Source: Sphaerisporangium sp.
GTDB taxonomy: Bacteria; Actinomycetota; Actinomycetes; Streptosporangiales; Streptosporangiaceae
Assembly (NCBI GenBank): GCA_025964675.1
Contig: JAOPYI010000255.1
Location: 28,897 to 92,896, forward strand
DNA: 64,000 nt
Reading direction: 5' to 3'
The position numbers were made by a program, and so were the translations under genes. Under the pieces are notes generated by a model, which saw only the letters and a list, made by a program, of their open reading frames with translations, did no database searches and was not told where the DNA came from. The first letter of the stretch is position 1. Every line of letters begins with the position of its first letter. Positions 63,849-64,000 of this stretch are shown here, piece after piece.

Positions 63849-64000
63849 GTGACGGGGGTCGACACGGTCGAGCACGAGGTGCGGGAGCTCGTGCGCCGCC
63901 GCGGACTCGACCCGGTGTCGGACCGGCAGGCCGTCCGCCGGCTCGTCGAGGAGGTCGTCGCCGACTACGACGAGCGCGCCTCGACCAGCAACCTGACCCC
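63849..64000 (+). CDS. CpaF/TadA-family secretion ATPase, 3'-truncated
   Basis: Only the first 50 codons are in the window. The product begins MTGVDTVEHEVRELVRRRG and continues with RQAVRRLVEEVVADYDERA, which matches the N-terminal helical domain of actinobacterial CpaF-type ATPases that power Tad/Flp pilus-like secretion. No nucleotide-binding motif is visible yet, so the call rests on this N-terminus. A leaderless GTG start is likely. Confidence 0.65.
   Translation, partial: MTGVDTVEHEVRELVRRRGLDPVSDRQAVRRLVEEVVADYDERASTSNLT

Overview
This is a high-GC actinobacterial chromosome segment. The gene order of the division and cell wall cluster, the PriA-type HisA, DivIVA/Wag31, SepF and a T-box in front of ileS all fit a filamentous actinomycete. 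Streptosporangiales (for example Nonomuraea or Streptosporangium relatives) is my best guess from gene neighbourhood and protein style; no database was consulted. The window is cut inside ftsI at the left end and inside a CpaF-type ATPase gene at the right end.

Positions 1-15.8 kb hold the dcw cluster, all on the + strand: ftsI (partial), murE, murF, mraY, murD, ftsW, murG, murC, ftsQ, ftsZ, a strong terminator, then yggS/ylmE, sepF, ylmG and divIVA. Most junctions from ftsI to ftsQ are ATGA or GTGA stop-start overlaps. FtsZ has its own promoter region. A large membrane-anchored protein of unknown function with two zinc-type cysteine modules follows divIVA.

Positions 18-26 kb hold a TfoX/YjbR-like protein, a secreted tripeptidyl-aminopeptidase-like hydrolase, ileS with a translational T-box leader, and a + strand set with DUF167, a DksA/TraR zinc-finger protein, lspA and an RluD-type pseudouridine synthase. 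Positions 26-31.6 kb carry three consecutive transmembrane Ser/Thr kinase genes on the - strand. Divergent from them is an odd fusion of a degenerate DAHP-synthase-like barrel with a chorismate mutase. It is preceded by a possible leaderless upstream peptide and an intrinsic-terminator hairpin. Then come dnaE1, a class A penicillin-binding protein, a MurA homologue with Asp in place of the catalytic Cys, a membrane protein, an amidase and a YbaK-type deacylase.

Positions 43-49 kb are the histidine operon hisD-hisC-hisB-(51 aa membrane protein)-hisH-(112 aa membrane protein)-priA-hisF, with a leaderless start at hisD. Positions 49-57 kb hold a Gln/Pro/Tyr-rich membrane-anchored protein, a 53 aa membrane protein, a mycothiol-dependent-type protein, a two-subunit ABC exporter with one degenerate ATP site, and an XRE/DUF5753 regulator with two small uncharacterised partners. 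Positions 57-61 kb encode a complete polyamine-type ABC importer (potA-D-B-C). Positions 61-63.3 kb encode a YtrA-like GntR repressor with an ABC ATPase and permease under a perfect 24-bp palindrome. A DUF3467 gene and the start of a CpaF-family secretion ATPase end the window.

Most of the window is housekeeping. The parts least explained by known systems are the double-zinc-module protein after divIVA, the chorismate mutase fusion with its leader, and the XRE regulator with its two small partners. No tRNA or rRNA genes, CRISPR arrays, insertion sequences or prophage genes were seen.
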